Shown: positions 47,725-59,746, counted from the first letter of the stretch. The stretch: DNA of 64,000 nt from Clostridium sp. NkU-1 (GCA_001312405.1 BBDR01000022.1:7891-71890); one strand, 5' to 3'. A program made the numbers and translations. The notes: generated by a model not told the origin, from the sequence alone.

Positions 47725-50267
47725 TTATTCTTTATTTTCCAGGACATTCATCATATATTCATGTACTTTGATTCCACAAGTTCCATCAAGATTAGCTGCC
47801 AGAGTGGATAATTCCTCTATTTGTCTTCCTCTAACCGCCTCTAATTTATTATTAATCAAATCCTCCACAAATCCCTCAAATGAGAATATCTTGCTTTCTC
47901 TTCGGAAAAATCCACACCTTTTATCCATCTTTTCAAAGCCATCCTCACCTTCTGTCAGTTTAGCGAAGTCCTTTTCGCCAAGGGTAGGATAGTGCATCTC
48001 ATATGTTTCATTCTCCACATGAATCAATGCTGTGGCATCATCATAATGCCTCTGGACTATGATAACATTCTGATCTATCTTTGCACCAAATTCGCAGGAT
48101 AAGAAAAATTCAGGCTTATAGCCATTGGCATTTTCCTCTGCCTTCTTCCAGAAATCTTCTAGCAACAGAGTTGACTTTCCTGTTTTCTTGTCCAATTTTA
48201 CCATGCAGTTGGAAAACCCAGGTACAGTCACCATCCATTTTCCCATATCTATCAGTGATATGTGAGCCAGATTCCTGCTCGGTGATGTGCAAGGCCAAGA
48301 CCGGAAGCCCTCCGGCATGGGGAACGTCTTGATTTTCCCTGAACGCCTGTCCCATCTAACAATATTACCGCAATTCACCTCAGTTAGCCATAAGTAACGT
48401 TCCTCCGCTACGATTCCTGAGTATCCACTTTCTACGCTTCCTACAGAACAAAGTGTATACGTTCCATCCTCCATATTAAAACGTAAGATACGATTAGTAT
48501 AGGTAGCGGTAAGCCACATATCTTTGCCGCTTATTGCATACCCCCAAATCACTCCCTGTTTAGCAGCTTCTTCTTGGCCCACCTCCTCCCATAGTTCTTG
48601 TATGCATTCCGTATGATAGTTCCATTCACCTGTTTCTGTGTTAAACTCTGCGATGTGATCATCTACGAAAGGCAGATAAAATATTCGATTGCCATAGGAT
48701 ATAATCCGACCTCGGAATGCACTCTCATCCATATCCCCTTCCCCTATCAACTTTATCTCTTTAGAATCTATATCATATACTGCAGGACGCCTAGCAATAT
48801 AGGGTGAAAGAAAAAGCTTTTTCCCGTTTTCGCAAGAAAAGGATATGCACCATACCATTTAGGTTGTTTTTTTACACGCCCTACATAGTGCACTGACTTT
48901 ATATCGTTTTCCATATAGAAGAGAGCATTATAACGGTTAGTGGTAAACCATATCTTATCTTCCTGCCTTACCATATCCGTAATGTGAACTTTTCTTTTTT
49001 CTGTATCCGAAGAAGCATTTGTAATGTAATTGTTTAATATAAAAATCGGTTTCCCTACCGCTCCAAATAAATAGATTACCGATGTGCCTCCTCGCCTATA
49101 TAAGCATCGGATATGGCGACTGCCCTTGAGATATCTGATGTTTCGTCTAATACACCGATCTTGTTTTCGATAAAATATTCTTTAAGGCTATGATACTCAG
49201 CCATCAAGTGAGGCCTCATAGATCTGATCGTTGCAGTCAAAAGAGGATGAGGTCTCCATATAAGCGCCACCTGACTCTGGCAGCTTATTACTTCACAAAG
49301 CCTCTTGATTTTTTTGAGATAAACGCTTCCCTCTTGCAAAAAGCATCCGATGCTGGTATTAAGCATCAATATTTTTTTTCCCATTCAATAAAGGCTTCCA
49401 TGCATCTGGAATAAGTATATCTTCCCTGCAGAGCCTAATCACTCGGTCCAGCTTAGGGGACCCAAAAGGTAAGATTTTATCATAATAATACATGCCCAAA
49501 CAAGAATGCTTGCTATATTCTGACTGCGCCACCATGTAGTCCATATGTCGGTAGACAGGAAATGACAGATGCTCTTTAGGAACAAGTCCACTAGTAATAT
49601 AGTAAGGTACATATATTAATTTTCTAACATACCTTTTCAATTCCCCTGAATAAAACTTTGGCTCTATCCTTGTGACCAAATTACAGTCATCATATGGATT
49701 ATGAACATAAGCTATATCAGGACAAATCTGCTCCAAGGAATAGTCTTGGTAATGGACAATTGGAATTTTCTCTGAAAATTGATCCCCATCATAGTGATAT
49801 ACCCATCTGTTAGTTTGTGAATCAAACTCGTAATATGGTATAGGCATCACATAACATTCGCACCGATCATCCTCTCTGCAGGCTTGCCAGATGCTCTCCA
49901 GGCTATCCCACATAGAAGCCTTATAAGGCATAAAGACCACATGATAAGTGGAAGGAATCTCCGCCAGAAGAACCTTGATCTTATCTGTGAGTTTATCTAA
50001 TATCAATGTTTTCTTCTTGCAAATGATTTCTTCCTGCAATTCTGATACATAAAAGGCTTCCTCACAGTATTCTTCAAGAAGAGAGACAATTAGCTCATAA
50101 TCTGATGAATCCCTTTCCAAAGCTTCACCTATTGCAACAGCGGCATCTTGACAATCCGCAAGCATCTGAATTACTTGTTCTCTGTTCATCATTGTGGTTA
50201 TCGAACATTGTGATTGCTCCATAGAATCTAGCAAATCCATGAGCTGCTTTTTAATAAATGTACGCAT
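47725..50267 (-). CDS. Glycerophosphotransferase-like protein with C-terminal beta-propeller (frameshifted)
   Basis: Reading through a run of 8 near 49372-49379 (7 needed), a lost base near 49095 and a T4/T5 run near 48837 gives one 848-codon protein. The N-terminal GT-B part resembles CDP-glycerol phosphotransferases: DKILPFGSPKLDRVI, ALIWRPHPLL and AYIGEEAPSVIYLFG. The C-terminal half is a repeated blade pattern (RRPAVYDIDSKEIKLIGEGD, RILRFNMEDGTYTLC, RWDRRSGKIKTF) typical of a beta-propeller. GGGAG precedes ATG 50267. The substrate is unknown. Confidence 0.65.
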
Positions 50268-50345
50268 AATTCTCTACTCCCTTTTTGTATTTCTATACCT
50301 ATCTTACTAGATCTTGTAAAATATATTTCCATATTCATATTCACG

Positions 50346-50627
50346 TTAATACTGCCTATGAACAGTAACTGTAACCAGTACATACTTATTATCCTGAACC
50401 TCTATTTCAGAAAATGCAAATACATTTTTCTTCAATCCATCTAGGCGTCTTTATGTTAAAATCTACTTTTCCAGTCTTTCGGCATAATCGGCAAACTATA
50501 TTCTTAAAATGTATTTTCCATAAGCTCTGTTTTTTTAAACAGGTTGGATCTCTTTCATCTTTTGTTGATTTAAACCATTAATAATTCCTATTCCTTCCTA
50601 TGGATTTTTGAAATCTGACAATGACAT
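50346..50627 (-). pseudogene. Small decayed gene with a Cys-x2-Cys motif
   Basis: In the gap between two glycan genes the minus strand keeps coding-like stretches in different frames: SLWKIHFKNIVCRLCRKTG, VDFNIKTPRWI, then FAFSEIEVQDNKYVLVTVTV ending HRQY-stop at 50346-50348. A possible ATG is at 50627 (MSLSDFKNP). At least three indels are needed, more than in neighbours of similar length, so it may be a real pseudogene or a short gene with sequencing errors. Family not recognised. Confidence 0.35.
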
Positions 50628-50815
50628 AACTAGATGATCCTAGAGTTTTCCAATTTTCTCTCCTTTTAAATTATCAAAAGAAAATCAACTCTCTTCGCAT
50701 ATATCTACCACACTACAATTTTATAAAGCGTGATATTATCTACAGAGACTTCGCTACCTTTGTTTTTTTCTTCGATCATATATCCTTAAACCATTAAACC
50801 CGAACATACACTTAT
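50628..50815. other. Gene-free AT-rich spacer
   Basis: No ORF, repeat or convincing promoter is seen. It probably holds the transcription end of the upstream glycosyltransferase gene. Confidence 0.3.
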
Positions 50816-52113
50816 TCATACACTGTATAAGTTATCATTATAAAACACATTTTCTTTTAACCCTCTTGCTTGAAGTATTTCAATGACTTCTTCTGCATTA
50901 ACAGGATTTAATGCCAATACAATACCAACATTACTCAGTGATTCTTCTATATCTTTCAGCTTATAAACCGGATGTCCTAAAATCTTACTATCATTGTCAC
51001 TTAAATCCGTTACACAATAACCATTATATGGTATGTTTTCCTCAGTAAAATGTTTTCCATACCTTAAGGCCTTCTTACCTGCTCCATATATGATAATTTC
51101 CGGATACCTCTTTAAAAATTTTTTCAAATACATTCTGCTTTTTTAAAGTATTAAGATATCTCAAAACTTTTCTCACATATCTAGTTGCAAAAGCAGGCAT
51201 TGAGGCAATCATATACAGCTTTATATTAGGTATATCACAAACTTCTTTCCAAACGCATCGATACTTCTTATAAATACTCATATTAAAATATCCATCTTCC
51301 CTTAATTTCAATAAATTCAAGGTTTTGAATAAAGTATATTTTCCGTGGTTAACTATAGCTTCCTTTTTATCCTTATAACACCCCGGAAGGGCTTTTATCG
51401 TCTGAACCCATCCATGACACATTACATAAAACATTTCATCATACCAGCCGGATTTTTCTTTAAGAGCTGATATTTCAAAAAAAAGAAGGATTCAAACTTA
51501 AATGCAATGCTTTAAAGCATTCTTTTGAAGCCAACTTATTAAAGTAAAAACTTACATGTGAAAAGTTAATAAATTCTTTTGAACTATACCTCAACTCATA
51601 ATCGTTCCAATCCACATCACTTAACATAGTTTTAACATTAAGAATAACCGCTCCAAAAAGGGTAAGATGCCATGCGCAATCTCTGAAATAATCATTATGA
51701 TCGTCATACACTCTTCTTCCAAGTTTCCCCGCATCATTTGCGTTGACTTCAATCATATCGTATTCAAATGTTATATTTTGTAAAACATAAGAAAGTGCCC
51801 TTTTACTAAATCTCAATGAATCTCCGCAAACCCAGATAAAATCATATGGCTTTCTAAAACCCTGTTGCTGAAAAATTTTAAAAACTTTTATATTAGCATG
51901 TAAACATGATGGAACACGAATATAATACAAATCATTCAATCGATCCTGCCATAGTCTAACCACATCTTTAGTTTCATCATTACTACTTGAGTCATAAATG
52001 TAAATATCTATCCCAAAACTCACATAGTCCACTAAACATCTGTCTAAAAATTCTTTTATAATTTGGCTGCGATTATAGGTTGGTATACAGACTGCAATTT
52101 TTATTTCTTCCAT
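50816..52113 (-). CDS. Family-2 glycosyltransferase with C-terminal Rossmann-like module (frameshifted)
   Basis: The N-terminal GT-A domain reads KIAVCIPTYNRSQIIKEFLD and DIYIYDSSSNDETKDVV, with FIWVCGDSLRF in the DxD position (a Gly-Asp instead of DxD). A run of 8 near 51478-51485 (7 needed) and one of 6 near 51120 (5 needed) split it. The C-terminal module EIIIYGAGKKALRYGKHF resembles the nucleotide-binding unit seen in four other genes of this locus. About 432 codons. Confidence 0.75.
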
Positions 52114-52176
52114 AAATTCTTACTCCTTATCCTCGCCATATAAGTTTATTTCCTTAGAACCAGGAAATTGAAAGTT

Positions 52177-53585
52177 TTAAATAGTATGAGAAATAATTTC
52201 TATATGTTCATAATTATTACCATTCATTACAATAGCTGCACGCAGTCCCCCTGTATTTGTACCTATAAGCGAATCACATCTTGAAAGTAGTTCTAAAACA
52301 GTTAAATATTCTAATCCTTTTAAATATGTATCATTTTCTCTTTCAAAATGTATTGAATATAACCAACGTCTTTCATGCTTTGAATATCTTTTTTTGATTC
52401 GTAAAGAAAACCTTTTCTGCAAAATAATTCTTAAATTCTACTGTCGCCTCTTCTACTTCTGTCGCAAGAAAAATATATTCATATCCTATCTTTTCTAAAT
52501 AACCTTCTATATATTTTATATAAGCATTGATTGCCATTGGCAATGTATGGCCAAAAGCCATGTTATAATCAGTTCCACGATAAATAACTCCCAGTACTTT
52601 ACTTGTTTTTGGAAACAAGCTTACATATACACTATCAATATAATTTTTTACATAAGTATTCAGGGCTATATCCTTATAATTCATATTACATTCTAAATGT
52701 CCAACAATACCGGTTAATACTATATTTTGGCTTTGATAAACATCCTGTAATCTATATTCACTTACAGGCTCAAAAAAATCCTCCCATGCATTATGCTTTC
52801 CCAATAATTCTTCTTGTAGATATTGGTTTTCAGAGTTTTGCATATCCACCACCGGAATCATATCATGTTCCTTTGCATACGTAATTGACCCCAATACGCT
52901 CTCCAATATATTTCCAAGTCCAAGTATTGGATCTAAGGCACCTATAACTAAAAATGTATTACCATTATTAATGTCTCCTCCTTTTATCCTTCTGTCACAT
53001 ACAAAGTAATTTATCCAGTCCCCTACTCCAAATACTGCTTCTCGACTTATATGAACAGCAGAATAAATTCTTTCCTTAATACTACATTCATAGCTCTCAG
53101 TAGCTTCTTGACTTAATAGCCTGGGTGGACAAATAAAAATAACATCAAACCCGTACTTTTCAATGTCGTCAATATCCTTTAAATAATTGATTTCTAAAAA
53201 GGTATTTTGGGCTTGATGTTTGACTAAATCATATTGCATTTTGTCACCCAAAAATAACACACTCGTATTATTCCAATACCCTGTTTCTATAAATAATCGA
53301 AAATAATCATTGCGTGAAAGAACTTTTTCATCACTTCCAGAATTATTTATTATTTGTTTCCTTATCTCCTTTTCATAAGAGTTCATAATAACAATGTAGT
53401 CGTACTCAAATTGATTCGTCTGATTATACGGAACTACACAATAACCATAAAAAGGGATTTCTTGTTTTTTCTCATTATTATCAATAAAACATTGTATTTC
53501 TGAAAAAAAACTGCATCTGTTTATGATATCCCAACACATATTTCTGAGCACTCACACCAGTTCCCCAAATTAAAATTTTTAGCAT
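52177..53585 (-). CDS. Fucosyltransferase-like glycosyltransferase with N-terminal Rossmann-like module (frameshifted)
   Basis: It starts at ATG 53585 (LKILIWGTGVSAQKYVLGY), a Rossmann-like module. The catalytic part shows KVLGVIYRGTDYN (an HxRxGDY-like loop of GT11/O-fucosyltransferase folds) and, after repair of the T7 at 52387-52393, RCDSLIGTNTGGLRAAIVMN near the end, which also fits. A run of 8 near 53503-53510 should be 7. It lies beside capG-capF-capE, whose product UDP-N-acetyl-L-fucosamine is a plausible donor (inference). Confidence 0.6.
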
Positions 53586-53711
53586 CTGTCATTTAACCTC
53601 TTATTTATTAAAGTACCTAATAACATTTCCATTTTTTTATTACTCTTGTTCTTTCCATGTAACAGTTTATTGGTATCTTAATAATGCTTAGGAAATTCCA
53701 TCTATCTTCTT

Positions 53712-54855
53712 TTATTTCCTCCAGACCATCTCATTAATAACAGAAACATAACTCTGTATAAGCTTAACTACCTTTATGCTTACATTTTCATCTGCATAAT
53801 CACAAACTAGAGAAGGCTTTTGCTTTTCTTTGTTCATTTGAATTGCCATATCCACAGATTGTATAATTGAATCGGCAGTAATATTACCCAAGATAAAATT
53901 TCCTGTCTCTATGGCCTCCGGCCTTTCTGTTGAAGTGCGGATACATACTGATGCAAACGGATATCCTTTCGTACAAAAAAAGGAGCTTTCCTCCGGAAGC
54001 GTACCACTGTCAGACACAACACATCTTGCATTCATCTGAAGGTAATTATAAGCAAAGAAACCAAATGGCTCCATGGGTGTCACTAATTTACTAAACTGGA
54101 AAGTTCGTTCCTGAATAAATTTTCTGCTTCTAGGATGCATACTATATATAACAGGGAGAGCATAGTATTCAGCCATCTCATTTATGGCATTCATTAAAGA
54201 ATAAAAATGTTCTGTTGAATCTATATTTTCCTCCCTGTGTGCCGACAATAATATATAACCGTCCTTTTTTTAAAGCTAATTTCTGCAAAATATTACTGCT
54301 CAGAATATTGTCCCAATTTTTTTGCAAGTACTTCCGGCATAGGTGAACCAATCACAAAAGTTCGTTCTTTTGCTGTTCCTTCCGAATTCAGATACCTTCT
54401 TGCGTGTTCCGAATAACACATATTTACATCTGAAATATGGTCAACAATCCTACGGTTTGTTTCTTCAGGCAGATTTTCATCAAAACAGCGATTGCCTGCC
54501 TCCATATGAAAAATGGGTATTTTTAACCTTTTAGCGGAGATTGATGACAGAGCAGAATTAGTATCACCTAATATAAGAAGTGCATCCGGACTATGCGCAA
54601 CCATTAAATCATAACTTTTTGATATAATGGTTCCAATTGTTTCACCTAGATTCTTTCCAGCCGCATTTAAATAATAATCAGGTTTACGTAATCCTAATTC
54701 TTCAAAAAAACACTTGATTTAACGTATAATCGTAATTTTGTCCAGTGTGGACCAATATATGTTCGAAATATGAATCGCATTTTTTTTATCACTTCAGAAA
54801 GCCTTATAATTTCAGGCCTTGTTCCTAAAATTGTCATTACCTTCAATCGCTTCAT
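53712..54855 (-). CDS. capG: UDP-N-acetylglucosamine 2-epimerase family enzyme CapG/FnlC-like (frameshifted)
   Basis: Last step of UDP-N-acetyl-L-fucosamine synthesis (C2 epimerisation) in the CapE-CapF-CapG route. Landmarks: KVMTILGTRPEIIRLS, LVHTGQNYDY, LILGDTNSALSS, FHMEAGNRCFDENLPEE with NRRIVDHISDV, and VSDSGTLPEESSFF. Breaks at runs near 54779-54787, 54707-54713, 54317-54323 and 54265-54271 each need one base less. The repaired join reads AKNWDNILSSNILQKLALKK, then YILLSAHREENID. About 381 codons, family length. Confidence 0.85.
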
Positions 54856-54856
54856 G

Positions 54857-55982
54857 TTACACTTCCTCATAATAAGTATCGGGGTGATTAATATCAAACA
54901 CTTCATTAGTCCACATAATTGTGACTAAATCCTCTTGTCCTACATTAGTGATATTATGGGTATAACCGACAGGAATATCCACTACTTCAAGTTCAGCGTC
55001 TGATACAGAGCATTCTATTATTTTACCAGTTATCATATGGCGCAATCGTATTGCCGCCTTTCCTTTTACCACTAGAAACTTTTCCGTTTTTGTATGATGC
55101 CAGTGATTTCCCTTTGTAATTCCTGGTTTTGTTACATTAATAGATATTTGTCCTTTTTCTTTGCTCCTAAGAAACTCTGTAAATGCCCCCCTTTGATCTT
55201 GATTCATTTTTAAGGGATATTTAAACTCATTTTCAGGCAGATAGCTTAAATAAGTAGCATATAACTTTTTTTTCTAATATATTGGATAAGTCAGGTATCT
55301 CAAGATTATTTCTAAAATTCTTAAACTTTTTTTATAATGTCTGCCAATTCTCCTACCGTCAAATGGTACTGTTCCGGTATCTCTTGATAAATAACGCCGG
55401 AGGCCCTAGAGGATACCAACTGACCAATGATTGTATGAAGTATATCATCTATATAAGCCAAGGTAATCCTGGCCTCTTCCCGATCGATTTTATATCTTCA
55501 TTGTGAGCAATATGATGACAAAATGTGGCAACTACACTATTATAGTCCGGCCTGCACCATTTACCGAAAACATTAGGCAATCTGTAGATAATTACGAAAG
55601 CATTTCTTTCATGAGCATATTCTTTTAAAATTTGCTCAGCCTGCCTCTTGCTTTTTCCATATGCATTGTCCTTCCCAGCCTGCACAGAGGAAGAAAATAA
55701 AACCATTGGAGATTTGGGATTATCCTTTAAAAAAATCCACCAAAATTCTCGTAAAATCCACATTCCCCTTGTGATATTCTTCCTCCTCTTTTGGTCGGTT
55801 AATGCCGGCAAGGTGAAACACCACATCGCACTTATTCGTATAGTTTTTAGCCTCTCCAGTGTAGTTTCTCTAGTGCACAAAAGCAGCTTTTTGAATCCTT
55901 GGTTTTGTAATTCGACAATCAAATTCCGCCCGATAAAGCCATCTGAACCTGTTATGAGTATCTGCATATCCGGGCCTTTCAT
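54857..55982 (-). CDS. capF: CapF-like reductase (SDR + cupin), frameshifted
   Basis: CapF reduces the 4-keto sugar made by CapE. The N-terminal SDR domain has QILITGSDGFIGRNL (GxxGxxG) and AYGKSKRQAEQIL (YxxxK). The C-terminal cupin reads NVTKPGITKGNHWHHTKTEK with HWHH metal ligands, then VDIPVGYTHNITN. At least five indels lie between, for example near 55856 and 55483 (run one short) and 55329, 55269 and 55729 (run one long). I use ATG 55982, overlapping the capE stop; ATG 55967 is an alternative. About 375 codons. Confidence 0.85.
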
Positions 55983-57004
55983 AACGATCTCCATTCCGCC
56001 AGCTCATTCCGGACATAATCTATCATTAATAATTTTTCCTTAATTTGTTCGATATTCAAAATCCTTGTATTATGCGATGTATATGCCTGTGCTGAACTTA
56101 TCCGATGATCTCCCTCTGTAAAGTATTTCTCATAATTCAAATCCCTTCCATCCATAGGAATCCTAAAATACTCTCCTAAATCAATTGCCTTCATATGCTC
56201 TTCTTCTGTCATCAGCGTCTCATAAATTTTCTCTCCATGGCGTGTTCCAATAACCTTTATTTCTGACTTTGAAACAAACAATTCTTTTATGGCCTGAGCC
56301 AAATCCCCGATCGTAGATGCATCTGCCTTCTTAATAAATAAATCCCCTGTATGCCCATGTTCAAAAGCAAAAAGAACTAAATCTACGGCCTCATCAAGGC
56401 TCATAAGAAATCTTGTCATATCAGGATTTGTAACCGTCAGCGGCTTCATTTGCTTAATTTGATCTATAAACAACGGAATAACACTGCCTCTGGAACACAT
56501 CACATTCCCGTACCGGGTACAGCACATGGTTGTTTTATCTTCTGATATCGTTCTAGCTTTTGATACAATTACCTTTTCCATCATTGCCTTAGAAATTCCC
56601 ATGGCATTAATTGGGTAAGCTGCTTTATCCGTGGACAAACAGACTACTTTATTTACTCCTGATTCAATCGCAGCCGTCAGCATATTGTCAGTACCCAGTA
56701 TATTCGTTTTGACTGCTTCTAAAGGAAAAAAATTCGCACGAAGGTACCTGTTTTAGTGCAGCAGCATGAAATATATAGTCTGCTCCATACATTGCATTTT
56801 TCAGGCTCTCTTTATCTCTGACATCTCCAATGTAGTATTTTATCTTCTCGGATTGATAAGTGTGCCTCATATCATCCTGCTTTTTCTCATCTCTAGAAAA
56901 AAATTCTAACTTCCTTAATACCAGTTTGTAAAAAAACGTTTTAAAACTGCATTACCAAAAGAACCAGTGCCGCCAGTTATCAATAATATTTTATCCTCAA
57001 ACAT
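55979..57004 (-). CDS. capE: UDP-GlcNAc 4,6-dehydratase/5-epimerase CapE/FlaA1-like (frameshifted)
   Basis: First enzyme of the UDP-N-acetyl-L-fucosamine branch. MFEDKILLITGGTGSFGNAV carries GxxGxxG, FSRDEKKQDDMRH and YYIGDVRDK follow, then FHAAALKQVPSCEFFPLEA. The active site region has CLSTDKAAYPINAMGISKAM with MEK. Three T7 runs (near 56731, 56896 and 56933) should be T6. About 342 codons. Starts within the stop of the upstream glycosyltransferase gene (ATGTTTGA overlap). Together with capF and capG it forms a complete pathway. Confidence 0.88.
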
Positions 57005-58173
57005 CTTCCATATCTCCTATTAACTTTTTATAAAAGCACTGTCCTATATGATATTTATTAAAAGGATGATAAATCGCATTTTTTATCTTAACATAATCCT
57101 CTTTGTCTTTTTCATATATTAGCAATGATTCAATCAGTTCGTATGCAAAGTACAAATTGCTTTGCGGACTTAACGCTTCCCTTATAAATAACTCTCTCAT
57201 TCCAGACAAAACTCTTGCTTCTAATTCTTCTAATTTCCCCGATTCTTCTGCTAGTTCATAAATTTCTTTATCCAAAAATGAATTAAAAACTTTTTTTTAC
57301 TTTTTCCTCTAAAGTCAATTCACAGCCTTTATTATTAAAAGAACGTAGTTCAATACTTAAATCACGGAGCCTGGTAGACGCTAAATAATGCAATGCTTCA
57401 TTATCCAAACGATTCCAATTGCTTAAAAGCTTTCTATTTTCATTATAAAAAAGATTAAACATTTCATGCTCATATCCATAATACTTTCCAATAGAAACAT
57501 TCATTTCATCCGACTTATAATTAAAATGATCATATACCGCTTCTTTTAATACAAAAGCTGACTTTATATCTGAAGCAATACTTATATTATATAGTCTATC
57601 TGCCCCATAAATATCATTTCTAAATTTGTACTTTTTTAACTATGCTCCGTTTATACAAATTAATCTGGTTATTCGTTAAACTACTCTTATTTAAAAAAAA
57701 TCCAATTATCCCGAAATTCATCTGCATTCTCAAAAAAACATATCACTTTCAATTTTCTTATCAAAATTACTACAATCATACTCGATGATCCCTTGATTTT
57801 TATCACACTTATGTATTAATACCTTTGTCCATATCACATCCGGATGAAAGCACTCTATTTTTTCTGCCATATTTTTTAAACTTCCAGGTCTTAATCTGTC
57901 ATCTGAATTAACAATATAAACATAATCCCCTTTTGCAATTTGAATTCCATTATTAAGGCTCGCATAAATCCATTGATTTTTTTGATGAACTACACGTACA
58001 CGCCTATCCTCTTTTGCAATTAAGTCTGCAATTTGAGGTGTTCTATCTGCGGAGCCATCATCTATAATAATTAATTCTAAATCTCTATATTCTTGTGTTA
58101 AAACACTTTGTACGGCTATCGGGAAATATCTTTCATTATTATAAACTGGCATTATAATACTAAACATCGGCAT
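56997..58173 (-). CDS. Family-2 glycosyltransferase (frameshifted)
   Basis: The N-terminal GT-A domain has FSIIMPVYNNERYFPIAVQS, ELIIIDDGSADRTPQIAD and VYIVNSDDRLRPGSL (DxD as SDD). Runs near 57733-57739, 57695-57703, 57634 and 57290-57297 each need one base less. The repaired C-terminus is helical (RDLSIELRSFNNKG; LIYEKDKEDYVKIKNAIYH) and may bind the acceptor. About 392 codons. The stop overlaps the capE start. Confidence 0.8.
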
Positions 58174-58238
58174 GTGGTTATTACTCCCTTTTAAAAACTA
58201 TTTTATAAAACTAAATTTCTGAATTGCTTAAAGGATCT

Positions 58239-59459
58239 TTAAACCATTAAAAGATTCTTTATGTTTTCAATTTTTGCGTCTGTATACTTTTGTATTTCGT
58301 TTACAGATATAATATCTTCATGAAGTGAAACTATTATAAAATCTATCTCTGATGGGATGTTCTCCTTTTTTACAGTCTTATAACCCTCTATCCCCACGTT
58401 ATTGCTATCAATAAAAGCTTTAACTGCAACATTATTCTCCTCTAAATGTCTTGCTAAAATAATCCCTAATTTCCAAGCTCCATAAATCGCAACATTTTTA
58501 TAGCCTTTATGCCGAATAACAGTATCCCATAATTCACTGTTCTTATTATCTTCAATTAATCTATATAAAATATCTTTTTCGTATAACAACATCTTATTTT
58601 GATTTGACTGCATCATTGCAAATTCCTTTTTAGCATGAATAGAACAAATAAAATCCCATATCCACTCCATATTTTCTTTCAAATCATTCTTATCTTCCGA
58701 TTTCTGTATATAATTATAAGTAGACAATATCATAGGAAGCAACTCTTCTTTACTTATAGATGCATATTTTTTCAATAGATATCTATATGTATTAATCTGC
58801 TTATTCCAATTAGAATTTATTCCTTCATCCAGTCGAAATGCATTTACTAGACATTGGTCAACATAACCTATCTTGAATTTTTCCGCTATCCTAAGCACAA
58901 ATTCATAATCCTCGGATGCCGATAATTGCCCATTAAATCCTCCTATCATTTCCACACATTTATATCTAATTAAAATAGTTGGTGTTCCAACCATATTTCT
59001 TTTTAATAACCTTTTAAAAATATCACCCTGCTTATTCTCAATTGGTATATAACTTGGTGGTACCTGACTTATCCTTCTTCCCTTATGAAAATAGTAGGGA
59101 CAATATACCATTGCCAAATTAGGATCACTTTCAAATAATTTCAATTGTAATTCAAGCTTGTTTTCCTGCCATATATCATCACTATCATTAAAAGCAATAA
59201 AATCTCCCTGGGCTGCTTTTATACCTATATTTCTTGCATTGGAAGCTCCCACATTTTTAGAATTTTTCAAATATCTTATACGTCCATCCTTCATTTTCTT
59301 AACTATTTCTTCTGTATCATCTGTAGAGGAATCATCTACAATAATACATTCTAATGCACTATATGTTTGTCTCAGAACACTCATTACCGAATTTTCTAAT
59401 GATTTCGCCCTATTAAAGGTCGGTATCACTACAGAAATAAAATAATTGCATTGGCTCAT
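58239..59459 (-). CDS. Family-2 glycosyltransferase with C-terminal Rossmann-like module
   Basis: An intact 406-residue protein, one of the few unbroken genes in this region. The GT-A domain reads ISVVIPTFNRAKSLENSVMS, LECIIVDDSSTDDTEEIVKK and DFIAFNDSDDIWQENKLELQ (DxD). The C-terminal 80 residues form a Rossmann-like module: KNVAIYGAWKLGIILARHLE and VKAFIDSNNVGIEGYKTV. No close start competition; the ATG follows a GGAGGAAAA-type site. Confidence 0.88.
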   Translation of the reverse strand: MSQCNYFISVVIPTFNRAKSLENSVMSVLRQTYSALECIIVDDSSTDDTEEIVKKMKDGRIRYLKNSKNVGASNARNIGIKAAQGDFIAFNDSDDIWQENKLELQLKLFESDPNLAMVYCPYYFHKGRRISQVPPSYIPIENKQGDIFKRLLKRNMVGTPTILIRYKCVEMIGGFNGQLSASEDYEFVLRIAEKFKIGYVDQCLVNAFRLDEGINSNWNKQINTYRYLLKKYASISKEELLPMILSTYNYIQKSEDKNDLKENMEWIWDFICSIHAKKEFAMMQSNQNKMLLYEKDILYRLIEDNKNSELWDTVIRHKGYKNVAIYGAWKLGIILARHLEENNVAVKAFIDSNNVGIEGYKTVKKENIPSEIDFIIVSLHEDIISVNEIQKYTDAKIENIKNLLMV

Positions 59460-59492
59460 CTTTTTCCTCCTGAATGTGCCTATAAAATACCA

Positions 59493-59513
59493 ACTACCAT
59501 TTCAAATGGTAGT
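59493..59513. repeat. Perfect palindrome near IS200/IS605-like debris
   Basis: ACTACCATTT, one central base, AAATGGTAGT. IS200/IS605 elements carry subterminal hairpins of this kind. It lies about 130 bp from the transposase-like remnant. Confidence 0.4.
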
Positions 59514-59644
59514 TTGATATTAGCCCCATAAGAGCAGTTTACCTGCACGTCTAAAAGGCAAGTATTAAAAGCATTATTTCCATCTTCTTATAAAAGAGGG
59601 GCTCTTCCTCTTCCTCTTTCTATTCCTGTCTCTTAGTCTTCTTA

Positions 59645-59746
59645 CTAACATTGCATATATTTTCCAATTGTATCTTCAGAGGCATTTCCTACTATATAAA
59701 TATAGTACTCCTTACTTAAGCAATACTTTTCCTCCATATTTCTGAA
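59645..59746 (-). mobile_element. Remnant of an IS200/IS605-type TnpA transposase
   Basis: In a 475-bp gap the minus strand encodes FRNMEEKYCLSKEYYIYIVG followed by NASEDTIGKY, then stop at 59645-59647. The YY-x-VG-x-SE-x-TI-x-KY pattern matches by eye the C-terminus of Y1 transposases. The rest of the gene, including the catalytic Tyr and HuH motif, is not found, so it is a fragment. Confidence 0.4.
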
